From: JALHOQ01 sp038144835
GTDB lineage: Bacteria; Bdellovibrionota; Bdellovibrionia; Bdellovibrionales; UBA1609
DNA: 14,497 nt
Direction: 5' to 3'
NCBI GenBank assembly: GCA_038144835.1
Contig: JAYQON010000077.1
Coordinates: 1 to 14,497 of the forward strand
The position numbers and the translations under genes are program-made. Shown piece after piece: positions 7,182 to 13,383 of the stretch. Positions within the stretch are counted from its first letter, which is position 1. Each line of letters begins with the position of its first letter. Under the pieces are notes generated by a model. That model was not told the DNA's origin. It saw only the letters and a list, made by a program, of their open reading frames with translations, and made no database searches.

Positions 7182-7198
7182 GGGGGAGTCTTACCCCC
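7182..7198 (+). terminator. Weak hairpin terminator after the small zinc protein
   Basis: GGGGG (7182-7186) pairs with CCCCC (7194-7198) around AGTCTTA, followed by a T-rich, imperfect tail (CTTCCTTT). It sits 27 bp after the stop of the small Cys/His protein and 65 bp before the SDR start, a sensible point to separate two transcription units. The U tract is weak, so efficiency may be low. Confidence 0.45.
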
Positions 7199-7262
7199 CT
7201 TCCTTTGACCTTAATCAGCGACGGCCTTGAGTTTTATCCTCCCCTTTGCTAGCTTGCTCGCC

Positions 7263-7991
7263 ATGTCAAGAACGGGTGCATTTTTAGTTACAGGAGCAGG
7301 AAGTGGGATCGGTTTTTCGATAGCCGAAAACCTTATAGCCAACGGAAACGTGGTTTTTACCCTCGGGAGAGATCGAGACAAGCTGGATGCTGCAGCCAAA
7401 ACCCTTGGACCAAAGGTTTTTCATTTTTTTAAAGCTGATTTGGCAAACTCCAGATCTATCCGCGAAGCCACTGAAGCGATACGTTTATGGTTACAAAGCA
7501 ACTCATTGCCTTTGCTGGGAATCGTTAACAATGCTGGAATTTACGATTTCGGCGCTTTCGCTCAAACGACGGATGAAGTGTGGGAGAGACAATTTAAAAC
7601 CAACCTACTCTCTGCCGTGCACCTCACCCGAGAACTTTATCCCGAACTCAAAGCTGCAGCCCCTTCTTCTGTATTGAATATCAGTTCAACCTTGGGGTTG
7701 AGACCGGTCTCTGGGACCTCCGCCTACTCTGCTCTAAAAGCGGCCATGGTAAACTGGACTCATACCTTGGCGCTCGAGTGGGCTGCGCAAAAAATTCGCG
7801 TGAACTGTATTTGCCCAGGACTGGTTCAAACACCTATTCATGGAAACCGAGAACTTTCCGCCGAGGCTCAACCTCTTGGACGCGTGGGACAGCCTGAGGA
7901 TATCGCGCGGGCTGCGGGATTTCTTCTGAGTTCAGATTCTGATTGGATCACTGGCGCCGTATTACCCGTGGATGGAGGCATTCATCTGTGA
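7263..7991 (+). CDS. SDR family oxidoreductase
   Basis: A 242-residue classical short-chain dehydrogenase/reductase. The dinucleotide motif TGAGSGIG is at 10-17, NNAG at 89-92, and the catalytic Ser142, Tyr155 and Lys159 appear in NISS and AYSALK. PGLVQTPI follows the Lys, and the C-terminus ends GAVLPVDGGIHL as in FabG-like enzymes. Substrate and cofactor preference cannot be read from the sequence. I chose ATG 7263 because the first strand of the Rossmann fold starts straight after it; a TTG at 7227 would add 12 residues of doubtful value. I see no Shine-Dalgarno. TTGAGT and TAGCTT lie 17 bp apart, close enough upstream that a leaderless transcript is conceivable. The stop overlaps the next gene by 4 bp (GTGA). 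Two PTPS-type genes follow, so a pterin-linked reductase role (sepiapterin- or pteridine-reductase-like) is a reasonable but unproven hypothesis. Confidence 0.85.
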   Translation: MSRTGAFLVTGAGSGIGFSIAENLIANGNVVFTLGRDRDKLDAAAKTLGPKVFHFFKADLANSRSIREATEAIRLWLQSNSLPLLGIVNNAGIYDFGAFAQTTDEVWERQFKTNLLSAVHLTRELYPELKAAAPSSVLNISSTLGLRPVSGTSAYSALKAAMVNWTHTLALEWAAQKIRVNCICPGLVQTPIHGNRELSAEAQPLGRVGQPEDIARAAGFLLSSDSDWITGAVLPVDGGIHL

Positions 7992-8401
7992 GGACTCGCC
8001 TAGCTCGTAGGCGTGCATTTAGTTGCACCCACCTCTACCAATTGAGTGAATGGTCTGAAGTCGAAAACCGAGAGGTTTTTGGCGCCTGCTTTACTCCGCA
8101 TGGACATGGACACAATTACGAGCTTGAGGCCTACTTGGAAGGCCCGGTAAACACGCTTACGGGTATGATTTTAAACCTGGTTGATGTGGATCAAATTCTC
8201 TCGGAGCTGCTCAAACCCTTTGATGGCAAACATCTGAATTTTGAGGTGCCAGAATTTAAAGGTAAAGTGCCCACCACCGAGCTTTTGGCCCAGCTTTTGT
8301 TTGATCGGGCACAACTGCTTTTTTCAGCTCATGGCACAAAGTTGGTAAAGCTAAGACTGCATGAGTACGAGGATCTATGGGTGGACGTGTGGGCCGATTG
8401 A
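7988..8401 (+). CDS. PTPS-family protein, copy 1 (catalytic His lost)
   Basis: A 137-residue 6-pyruvoyl-tetrahydropterin synthase/QueD family protein. It starts at GTG 7988, sharing GTGA with the SDR stop, so translation is likely coupled. Zinc ligands are H15 (FSCTH) and H40/H42 (HGHGHNY). The catalytic Cys34 sits 6 residues before H40, the same spacing as Cys42 in rat PTPS. TGMILNLVDVD and the pterin-holding Glu126 (HEYEDLW) also match, more like the eukaryotic-type enzyme than like short QueD. However the region expected to read D-H (rat Asp88-His89) reads FDGKHLN: Asp79 is kept, but the next residue is Gly. Enzyme activity as PTPS is therefore doubtful; it may act on another pterin or be a binding protein. 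The cytosolic location is expected. Confidence 0.85.
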   Translation: MRTRLARRRAFSCTHLYQLSEWSEVENREVFGACFTPHGHGHNYELEAYLEGPVNTLTGMILNLVDVDQILSELLKPFDGKHLNFEVPEFKGKVPTTELLAQLLFDRAQLLFSAHGTKLVKLRLHEYEDLWVDVWAD

Positions 8402-8730
8402 TTTGCAATCGTCGCTATCATTTTCAGTCAGTGCACAGCTTGCGCACCCATCTGGAGAAACGCCATGGACATAGCTACGCTCTGGAAGTGAGTTTTAGCG
8501 AGGGTTTAGATTGGAAGCAGGTCGACATCTGTGTGCATAATCATATTTTGTCGGTTTTGCATGCGCGCGAAATCACCATGATTGAACCCGCAACGGGTGA
8601 AAACATAGTGAACTGGATTCACACTGAGCTTTTAAAGACCGAGTTGGGACCTTGTCTAGTAGGCGTTGCATTGCAAGAAACACACAAAAATCGCTTTATA
8701 AGTGAAGCCACGGATTTAAAGTATGTCTGA
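8377..8730 (+). CDS. Diverged PTPS-family protein, copy 2 (no catalytic Cys)
   Basis: About 117 residues. Zinc ligands are present: H20 (FQSVH) and H30/H32 (KRHGHSY). Glu101 (LQET) matches the pterin-anchoring Glu. The segment between the first His and HGH is shorter than in copy 1 and has no Cys; the position equivalent to the catalytic Cys is Thr24. The expected Asp-His pair may be represented by L61-H62 only. It is therefore a degenerate paralog that keeps the metal site. I chose ATG 8377, which has AGGA 3 nt upstream and overlaps copy 1 by 25 bp; TTG 8398 is an alternative sharing TTGA. The gene overlaps rluF by 8 bp. A partner subunit to copy 1 is inferred from the tight overlap. Confidence 0.7.
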   Translation: MGGRVGRLICNRRYHFQSVHSLRTHLEKRHGHSYALEVSFSEGLDWKQVDICVHNHILSVLHAREITMIEPATGENIVNWIHTELLKTELGPCLVGVALQETHKNRFISEATDLKYV

Positions 8731-9457
8731 CGAAGTTGTGCGTTTGAGTAAAATTTTATCTGAACGGGGACTGTGCTCTCGCCGAGAGGCGGATCGGTTG
8801 ATTGAGGCTGGATTAGTTAAAGTCGATGGCCAAATTGTTAATCAGTTAGGCGCGAAAGTTTCACCTGGTGTGAAGATCGAAATCCTTGCTCTTGGGAAAA
8901 AGCAATTGGCTAGTAAAGTCACGGTGCTTATTAATAAACCCAAAGGTTATGTTTCATCACAACCAGAAAAGGGCTACAAAAGTGCGGTCGAACTCGTCAC
9001 CGCAAGCCAGCAAGATCCTAGCGACCGTAAAGTATTTAATCGTGCTCACTTACGCGGTTTGGCTCCAGCGGGTCGTTTGGACATAGATTCGCAAGGTCTT
9101 TTGGTCATGACCCAAGATGGAGTTTTGGCAAAAAAGCTGATTGTTGAAAATTCAGAAATAGAAAAAGAGTATCTGGTTCGTGTGCTTGGTCATTTGAATG
9201 AAGAAGGTTTGCGTCAGCTGCGCGATGGTTCAATGGTCATTGAAGGCCGCCGCTTGCGCCCCGCCCATGTTGAGTGGGTTAATTCAGACCAATTGCGCTT
9301 TGTTTTAAAAGAAGGCATGAAGCGACAAATACGAAAGATGTGCGAGGCAGTGGGACTTAAAGTTGTGGGCTTAAAGCGCGTGCGCATCGGCAAAGTTCGT
9401 CTAGGTAAGTTGGCTGAGGGTCACTGGCGCTATCTGCGAGACGACGAATCTTTTTAA
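8723..9457 (+). CDS. rluF: RluF-like 23S rRNA pseudouridine synthase
   Basis: A 244-residue RsuA/RluB/E/F family pseudouridine synthase that isomerises a uridine in rRNA. An S4 RNA-binding domain opens the protein (about 5-50: RLSKILSERGLCSRREADRLIEAG). The catalytic domain has INKPKGYVSS (70-79), the active-site Asp120 in GRLDIDSQGLL, EKEYLVRV (147-154) and KRQIRKMC (200-207). SRREADR and GRLDIDSQGL resemble E. coli RluF (23S U2604) more than RluB. RluF of E. coli is longer through a basic C-terminal tail that is absent here. The start overlaps the previous stop by 8 bp, so it is probably co-translated with the PTPS-like genes. It is convergent with the DUF455 gene, overlapping by 4 bp. The exact target base is not certain. 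Confidence 0.85.
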   Translation: MSDEVVRLSKILSERGLCSRREADRLIEAGLVKVDGQIVNQLGAKVSPGVKIEILALGKKQLASKVTVLINKPKGYVSSQPEKGYKSAVELVTASQQDPSDRKVFNRAHLRGLAPAGRLDIDSQGLLVMTQDGVLAKKLIVENSEIEKEYLVRVLGHLNEEGLRQLRDGSMVIEGRRLRPAHVEWVNSDQLRFVLKEGMKRQIRKMCEAVGLKVVGLKRVRIGKVRLGKLAEGHWRYLRDDESF

Positions 9458-10272
9458 GCTTTTGGGTGAATCCTGTCTTCACCATTCAGCCAGCGCAGTC
9501 GAAGCTTCTGTAACCCCTCAATCTCTTCGTTAGTGAAGCCCGCTTGCAAACGAGTGCTCGCGGCTACCGGTTCAAGACGTCTTGGTATACGATGAAAAAG
9601 CTTTTCTAGCCGACAGCAAAAATCAAATCCAGGATCCAACCCTTGTTGACGAGCCAGCTCGTGATACCAAAAGCTTCCGAATTGGACATGCGCCATTTCA
9701 TCTCTACGAATCACGCGCACAGCGCGTTCCGCAACGGGCGCATTCACCCCCGAAAGACGCCGCAAGATCGTGTCCGAAGCATCTAATCCAGAACCTTCCA
9801 AGTACCGATGTACAATCGCCAATCGATCTAAAATTGAATCCGAGGCCGATACAGACTCCCACAATCCAAGATGAGTGGGAAAACTTCCCCACGGTAACTC
9901 CAAGTCTTCCATAGCATCCAAACATAACTCTAAATGGCGACCCTCCTCGGCAGTGATGTGCGCCAATTGCTCACGAAATTCTACTGGCGCATCGGGAAAC
10001 TCAATCAAGGTTCGAACTCCAAGCTCCATCGCCTGCAGTTCAATACTCGCCAAATCGTGTAACAAACGAGCCTGCCCTTCTTTGAACGAGAACCCTCGCT
10101 TTGCGGGAAGATCACGAATCGGCAGAATTTGCACGTCGCGTCCAGGCTGCTCCGGCAAATCTTGGGTTCCTCCTTTGAGGAGAGCTTCAAGAGCTGAATC
10201 CAGGGCCGATAATTTAGTCCGCACTTGCGCTTCGACTAGAACTTGCGTTTTGGTCCACTGACAGGCAATCAT
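9454..10272 (-). CDS. DUF455 ferritin-like protein
   Basis: A 272-residue predicted four-helix ferritin-like protein of the DUF455 family. Candidate di-metal ligands are Glu78 (ASIELQAMEL), Glu110 and His113 (EEGRH), Glu159 (YLEGSGLD) and Glu192/His195 (RDEMAHVQFG), the paired E-x-x-H pattern of this superfamily. The family is widespread, but I know of no firmly assigned substrate; MiaE-type tRNA hydroxylases share this fold, and I do not claim that function. The start at 10272 is ATG and has no visible Shine-Dalgarno. It is divergent from yebC across 27 bp, so the two promoters must be very close or overlap coding sequence. Its last bases share TTAA with the stop of rluF. Confidence 0.8.
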   Translation of the reverse strand: MIACQWTKTQVLVEAQVRTKLSALDSALEALLKGGTQDLPEQPGRDVQILPIRDLPAKRGFSFKEGQARLLHDLASIELQAMELGVRTLIEFPDAPVEFREQLAHITAEEGRHLELCLDAMEDLELPWGSFPTHLGLWESVSASDSILDRLAIVHRYLEGSGLDASDTILRRLSGVNAPVAERAVRVIRRDEMAHVQFGSFWYHELARQQGLDPGFDFCCRLEKLFHRIPRRLEPVAASTRLQAGFTNEEIEGLQKLRLRWLNGEDRIHPKA

Positions 10273-10299
10273 TCTGTTTTATCTAGCAGGCAGGAATCT

Positions 10300-11004
10300 A
10301 TGGGTAAAGGTTGGAAAAAAGCAGGAAAACTCGAAGCTTCTCAAAAAAAGGGTGCGATATTCACCAAGCTGGCACGTGAGATCGCGATTGCCGCCAAGTT
10401 AGGCGGAGGCGACCCTGCTGGCAATTCTCGTTTAAAATTAGCCATCGATGCGGCTCGCGAAGCTTCCTGCCCTAAAGACACCATCGAGCGGGCGATCAAA
10501 AAAGGCCCGGGCCAGCTTGACGACGGTGCCCAGGTTGAGGAGACCGCTTATGAGGGTTATGGGCCTCATGGTGTAGGGATCATTGTTGAATGCCAAACGG
10601 ACAATCGTAATCGCACCGTTTCTGAAATCCGCAACCTCTTCGAAAGCCATGGCGGCAACCTAGGATCGTCGGGGGCTGTGGCGTGGATGTTTGAGCGAGT
10701 GTGTCTAATTCAAGGCAAAAAAGCCAATGTTGGAGACGCCGAAGAAGAGGCCATTGAGGTGGGTGCCAATGAAGTTGAGCGAGAAGACGAACAAAACGTC
10801 TACAGCTTTTTTGGAAGTCCCTCCGATCTTGATGCGATCCGCACTGGCCTACAGGGACGCGGTTGGGAAGTTTCAGTGGCAGAACTCTCCTTCAAAGCCA
10901 AAGAAAAAACCAAGATCAGCGAAGAGCAGATGAAGGATGTCTATGAGCTTTTAGAGGCGTTAGAGGATAACGACGACTCACACCGAGTGCATGCCACAAT
11001 TTAG
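10300..11004 (+). CDS. yebC: YebC/PmpR/TACO1 family protein
   Basis: A 234-residue YebC-family protein. Hallmarks are GWKKAGKLEASQKKGAIFT at the N-terminus, LAREIAIAAKLGGGDP, CPKDTIERAIKKG, YEGYGPHGVGIIVECQTDN-R, and GAVAWMFER; the C-terminal part is acidic and ends EDNDD. The family was long described as a DNA-binding regulator; more recent work ties YebC/TACO1 proteins to translation past proline-rich stretches. I chose ATG 10300 because CAGGA precedes it and because homologs begin MG at this point; the frame extends upstream to 10243 without support. It is cytoplasmic. Its stop lies 7 bp from the 3' end of sufE, which points the opposite way. Function here is assigned by family only. Confidence 0.93.
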   Translation: MGKGWKKAGKLEASQKKGAIFTKLAREIAIAAKLGGGDPAGNSRLKLAIDAAREASCPKDTIERAIKKGPGQLDDGAQVEETAYEGYGPHGVGIIVECQTDNRNRTVSEIRNLFESHGGNLGSSGAVAWMFERVCLIQGKKANVGDAEEEAIEVGANEVEREDEQNVYSFFGSPSDLDAIRTGLQGRGWEVSVAELSFKAKEKTKISEEQMKDVYELLEALEDNDDSHRVHATI

Positions 11005-11011
11005 TACGGCG

Positions 11012-11437
11012 CTAACCTTGTAATAAAGTTTGAAAAGCCAACGCGTAAAAACGCATTTGTTTGAGCATGGCTAAAAGCCCATTAGCTCTGCTGGGTGATA
11101 GCTTTTGTTCTAAGCCGATATCTTTAATAAAATCAGGGGAGGCCGAAAGAATCTCCTCTGGTGTTGAGTTTGAGTAGACATTCAAAAGCAAGGCAATCAA
11201 ACCCCGAACTAAAATAGCATCACTGTCGGCATCAAAAAAAATTTTTCCGTTCTCCAAACGCGCGTGCATCCAAACTTGCGACTGACAACCCTTAATCCTA
11301 AATTCGTCTTGCTTCTTTTCTTCTGGTAAGTGGGGCAGCTCCTTACCCATGGAAATCAGCTTCTTATAGCGATCCTCCCAATCTCTCAGAGATGAAAATT
11401 CACGCACCATTTGATTTTGTCGATCGATTAAACCCAC
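11012..11437 (-). CDS. sufE: SufE-type cysteine desulfurase partner
   Basis: A 141-residue SufE family protein, which accepts persulfide sulfur from a SufS-type cysteine desulfurase for Fe-S cluster assembly. The key Cys51 is in RIKGCQSQVW, at the same number as in E. coli SufE. DWEDRYKKLI (19-28), DADSDAILVRGLIALLL and LSPSRANGLLAML are family-typical. I chose GTG 11437 because AGGAG stands 7 nt upstream; ATG 11410 has no ribosome site. The start overlaps the preceding eight-cysteine gene by 10 bp, which indicates coupled translation. No other suf gene lies in the window. It is cytosolic. Confidence 0.9.
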   Translation of the reverse strand: MGLIDRQNQMVREFSSLRDWEDRYKKLISMGKELPHLPEEKKQDEFRIKGCQSQVWMHARLENGKIFFDADSDAILVRGLIALLLNVYSNSTPEEILSASPDFIKDIGLEQKLSPSRANGLLAMLKQMRFYALAFQTLLQG

Positions 11438-12021
11438 TGCAGCTCTCCTGTCCACTGATGAACTTGCTCGGCAGCCACGCCATTGGCCCAAACCCAACTA
11501 CGTCGATAAATTTCCATAAGATAAGAAAACTCAACTCGCAGAGGGTGATGCTCTTCACCATTAAGGTAAGAGACCTGGTGATCGATTTTTTTTGCTTCAA
11601 ACCCTAAAAAACCCAGCGCCATTTGCGCCATGGCCGTCTCGACGTTAAAGACTTTTCGAGAATATTTGTCGATATCAAACCGATCTGACTTGCAAAAATA
11701 GGTACTGCACTCGCCTGGGCGATATTTCCAATTACCGCAGGAACGGGTCTCAGTCCGATAAAATCTACATAAAAATTCTTCGCCACGTTGATCTTCTGGT
11801 GTGCTCAAGTACCCCTGTCGGTATTGGAGATCAGGTATCAGTCCCAAGGGCTGAAGCCATTCTCGCATACCTGACAGATCACCGCCTTCACTCAAATAAG
11901 CACCTAATAAAAAATTGGGCACAAAAGGTTGAAACGCACAACACTTGAAGTCTCGATTGCAAGCCATGCAATCGAGCTGAGGGCGAGATAGCCCTGGCTC
12001 GGCCTGCAACCATCGTGGCAT
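11428..12021 (-). CDS. Eight-cysteine YkgJ-like putative metal-binding protein
   Basis: About 197 residues with a conserved-looking Cys array: CMACNRDFKCC (C18, C21, C27, C28), C85, C95, C105 and C110, the last two in RPGECSTYFC. The CxxC-x5-CC start and later Cys cluster resemble the YkgJ/UPF0153 group of putative zinc- or iron-chelating proteins. I do not recognise a catalytic motif or a signal peptide, so a cytosolic metal or Fe-S role is a guess, supported by the 10-bp overlap with sufE. ATG 12021 is chosen; a GTG at 12051 would overlap the greB start. Neither start has a good ribosome site. Only 19 bp separate ATG 12021 from the divergent greB start. Confidence 0.6.
   Translation of the reverse strand: MPRWLQAEPGLSRPQLDCMACNRDFKCCAFQPFVPNFLLGAYLSEGGDLSGMREWLQPLGLIPDLQYRQGYLSTPEDQRGEEFLCRFYRTETRSCGNWKYRPGECSTYFCKSDRFDIDKYSRKVFNVETAMAQMALGFLGFEAKKIDHQVSYLNGEEHHPLRVEFSYLMEIYRRSWVWANGVAAEQVHQWTGELQWV
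11445..11449 (-). promoter_or_regulatory. Ribosome binding site that decides the sufE start
   Basis: AGGAG on the - strand sits 7 nt before GTG at 11437-11435, inside the end of the upstream cysteine-rich gene. It is the strongest initiation signal here and argues for GTG rather than ATG 11410. Confidence 0.7.
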
Positions 12022-12030
12022 AATAGAGTT

Positions 12031-12034
12031 GAGG
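12031..12034 (+). promoter_or_regulatory. Ribosome binding site of greB
   Basis: GAGG with 6-nt spacing precedes ATG 12041. It lies inside the 19-bp gap between the two divergent starts. Confidence 0.6.
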
Positions 12035-12040
12035 TAAAAA

Positions 12041-12520
12041 ATGTCAGACACAGCGAACTACATAACTCCCGAAGGTTTTAAAAAGTTGCAAGAGGAATTT
12101 CGCAAACTTTTTCATGATGAACGCCCCAAACTTGTTGAAACGGTGGCCTGGGCTGCCGGCAATGGTGATCGAAGTGAAAATGGCGATTATATTTACGGAA
12201 AAAAGCGCCTTCGGGAAATCGATAAACGCCTTAAATTTTTGCGCGACCGCATCGAGAGCGCCAAAGTGGTTGATCCGCAGGACATAAAAAGCGAAACGGT
12301 AGTTTTTGGCGCTACCGTAACCATCATTGATGAAGACGGTGAAAAAAAAACCTATCAGATCGTGGGTGAGGATGAAATTGAACCCAGCAAAAACAAAATT
12401 TCTTGGAAATCTCCCATGGCAAGAGCACTCTTTGGCAAACGTATTGGTGACGAAGTAGAAGTCCGCAGACCCGCAGGACTCTTGATTGCAGAGATCAGTA
12501 AGATTCAATTTGGCAAATAA
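12041..12520 (+). CDS. greB: Transcription elongation factor GreB
   Basis: A 159-residue GreA/GreB family factor that enters the RNA polymerase secondary channel and stimulates cleavage of backtracked RNA. The coiled-coil N-domain (about 8-75) carries the acidic tip in GDRSENGDY (D43, E46). YGKKRLREIDKRLKFLRDRIE is the GreB rather than GreA signature, and the C-domain has VGEDEIEP and SPMARALFGKRIGDEVEV. The start ATG 12041 is well supported by GAGG upstream. It is divergent from the YkgJ-like/sufE pair. No downstream partner gene is attached to it: 269 bp follow before the next gene. Confidence 0.93.
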   Translation: MSDTANYITPEGFKKLQEEFRKLFHDERPKLVETVAWAAGNGDRSENGDYIYGKKRLREIDKRLKFLRDRIESAKVVDPQDIKSETVVFGATVTIIDEDGEKKTYQIVGEDEIEPSKNKISWKSPMARALFGKRIGDEVEVRRPAGLLIAEISKIQFGK

Positions 12521-12789
12521 TGGGCACGGCAGAAGATCGAGGTTCAAGATAGAAGTGGCCTCCCTCGGCTCATTTACAACCTCCTTCTAGACGAAAGAAA
12601 CGGATCTCTGTTCATTTACTGATCATCTGGTGGCCTTTTTGAGTGATCTTGAGAAAAGTGACCAAAATTGGCCATCAATACGTTCACCAAAGTTTAAAAT
12701 AACTTGTAATTTCAATAACCTAGACTGTAACCATAAGCCACTTCCTGGAATTAAAATTGCTTTATGACTAGAGAAAAGGAGTGGCCATT
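12521..12789. other. Intergenic region before the secreted-protein cluster
   Basis: 269 bp without a coding region. An imperfect inverted repeat (TGGCC 12631-12635 with GGCCA 12670-12674, and inside CTTTT 12635-12639 with AAAAG 12654-12658) could be a greB terminator or an operator; the stems share one base, so they cannot both form fully. TAAAAT at 12695-12700 resembles a -10 element but lacks a matching -35 at normal spacing. I see no other structure. Confidence 0.4.
12776..12781 (+). promoter_or_regulatory. Ribosome binding site fixing the start at 12790
   Basis: AAGGAG is followed by 8 nt and then ATG 12790. It overlaps the upstream GTG 12781, so that GTG is not the start. Confidence 0.65.
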
Positions 12790-13068
12790 ATGCGAACTCT
12801 CACCATTTCTCTTAGTGCAATATTGACTGTTTTGATCTGTACCGAGGTATCGGCATGGGAGCGTCAGCCATCGACTAAAGAATACACCTGCCGAATTGTG
12901 ACGGGATACGGAACGGCCATTGGCCAGGGGCACACTCCCCTTGAAGCCAGAGAAAATGCCCAGCTTATCTGTGGAAGTAAGCTGATTGAAGACTATTATG
13001 CTCGACGCGGAAATATAGATCCCGACGCTGATCTTGAGTTAGCCTGCGTCAATCTTGAATGTCAGTGA
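12790..13068 (+). CDS. Small secreted cysteine protein
   Basis: A 92-residue precursor. A typical signal peptide (charged MRT, hydrophobic ISLSAILTVL) ends near VSA-WERQ, so the mature form has about 70 residues in the periplasm or outside. The mature part has four cysteines, C34, C61, C86 and C91 (TCRIV, ICGSK, ACVNL, ECQ), enough for two disulfides, and the segment GHTPLEARENAQLICG. I do not recognise the family. It is the first of three genes, ending with a secreted metalloprotease, that may be co-transcribed; a role as inhibitor, chaperone or propeptide partner for the protease is only speculation. Confidence 0.7.
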   Translation: MRTLTISLSAILTVLICTEVSAWERQPSTKEYTCRIVTGYGTAIGQGHTPLEARENAQLICGSKLIEDYYARRGNIDPDADLELACVNLECQ

Positions 13069-13110
13069 GTGACTTGTTTCCTTTCACGGAGTCCGCTATG
13101 GTTTGCGTCT

Positions 13111-13302
13111 ATGGGTAAGATTCTTCAATTTTTATTCGGTAAGTCTCCCGACATCTTCGATGCCAAAGGTAACGTGGTCCACAAGCTTCCGGAGGATCGC
13201 TGGAAAGAGTGGCGCAATCGTTTTGAGAAAAACGAAGACTACGATTGGCGGCATCACCGAGGAACTGAACGCAACACAAGTAAAGATCAGAAGCGACCAT
13301 AG
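13111..13302 (+). CDS. Small basic hypothetical protein
   Basis: A 63-residue protein with no signal peptide. It begins MGKILQFLFGKSPDIFD and continues with VVHKLPEDRW, then a charged segment WRNRFEK and a DYDWRHHRGT motif, ending basic. I believe similar proteins beginning MGKILQFLFGKSPDIFD occur in Bdellovibrio genomes, but this is from memory. Start ATG 13111 is chosen by this resemblance; the frame continues upstream to GTG 13069, directly after the previous stop. No ribosome site precedes 13111, but a six-codon ORF at 13098-13118 with GGAG upstream ends across this start and could provide coupling. Function unknown. Confidence 0.6.
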   Translation: MGKILQFLFGKSPDIFDAKGNVVHKLPEDRWKEWRNRFEKNEDYDWRHHRGTERNTSKDQKRP

Positions 13303-13371
13303 GCCAGATTTACTTCCTCAGCCTTTAACCGATCTGCCTTCAGCACTAGACTTAAGACATTCGTAAAATTG

Positions 13372-13377
13372 AAAGGA
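13372..13377 (+). promoter_or_regulatory. Ribosome binding site fixing the metalloprotease start
   Basis: AAAGGA is followed by ATGTCC and then ATG 13384. The 6-nt spacing favours 13384; the ATG at 13378 and TTG at 13369 sit too close or overlap the site. Confidence 0.6.
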
Positions 13378-13383
13378 ATGTCC

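Noticed and set aside
7227..7255. TTGAGT-17-TAGCTT as SDR promoter
   Set aside because: Spacing is right but the -10 match is poor, so it is mentioned only as a possibility for leaderless initiation.
7943..7987. N-terminal extension of PTPS copy 1
   Set aside because: Would overlap the SDR gene by 49 bp; GTG 7988 gives the usual family length and a 4-bp overlap.
9455..9466. TTAAGCTTTT as terminator
   Set aside because: Only a 6-bp AAGCTT palindrome with no usable stem; it is inside the overlapping ends of two genes.
12044..12547. - strand reading frame of 167 codons over greB
   Set aside because: Antisense of a clearly identified greB; composition is that of a shadow frame.
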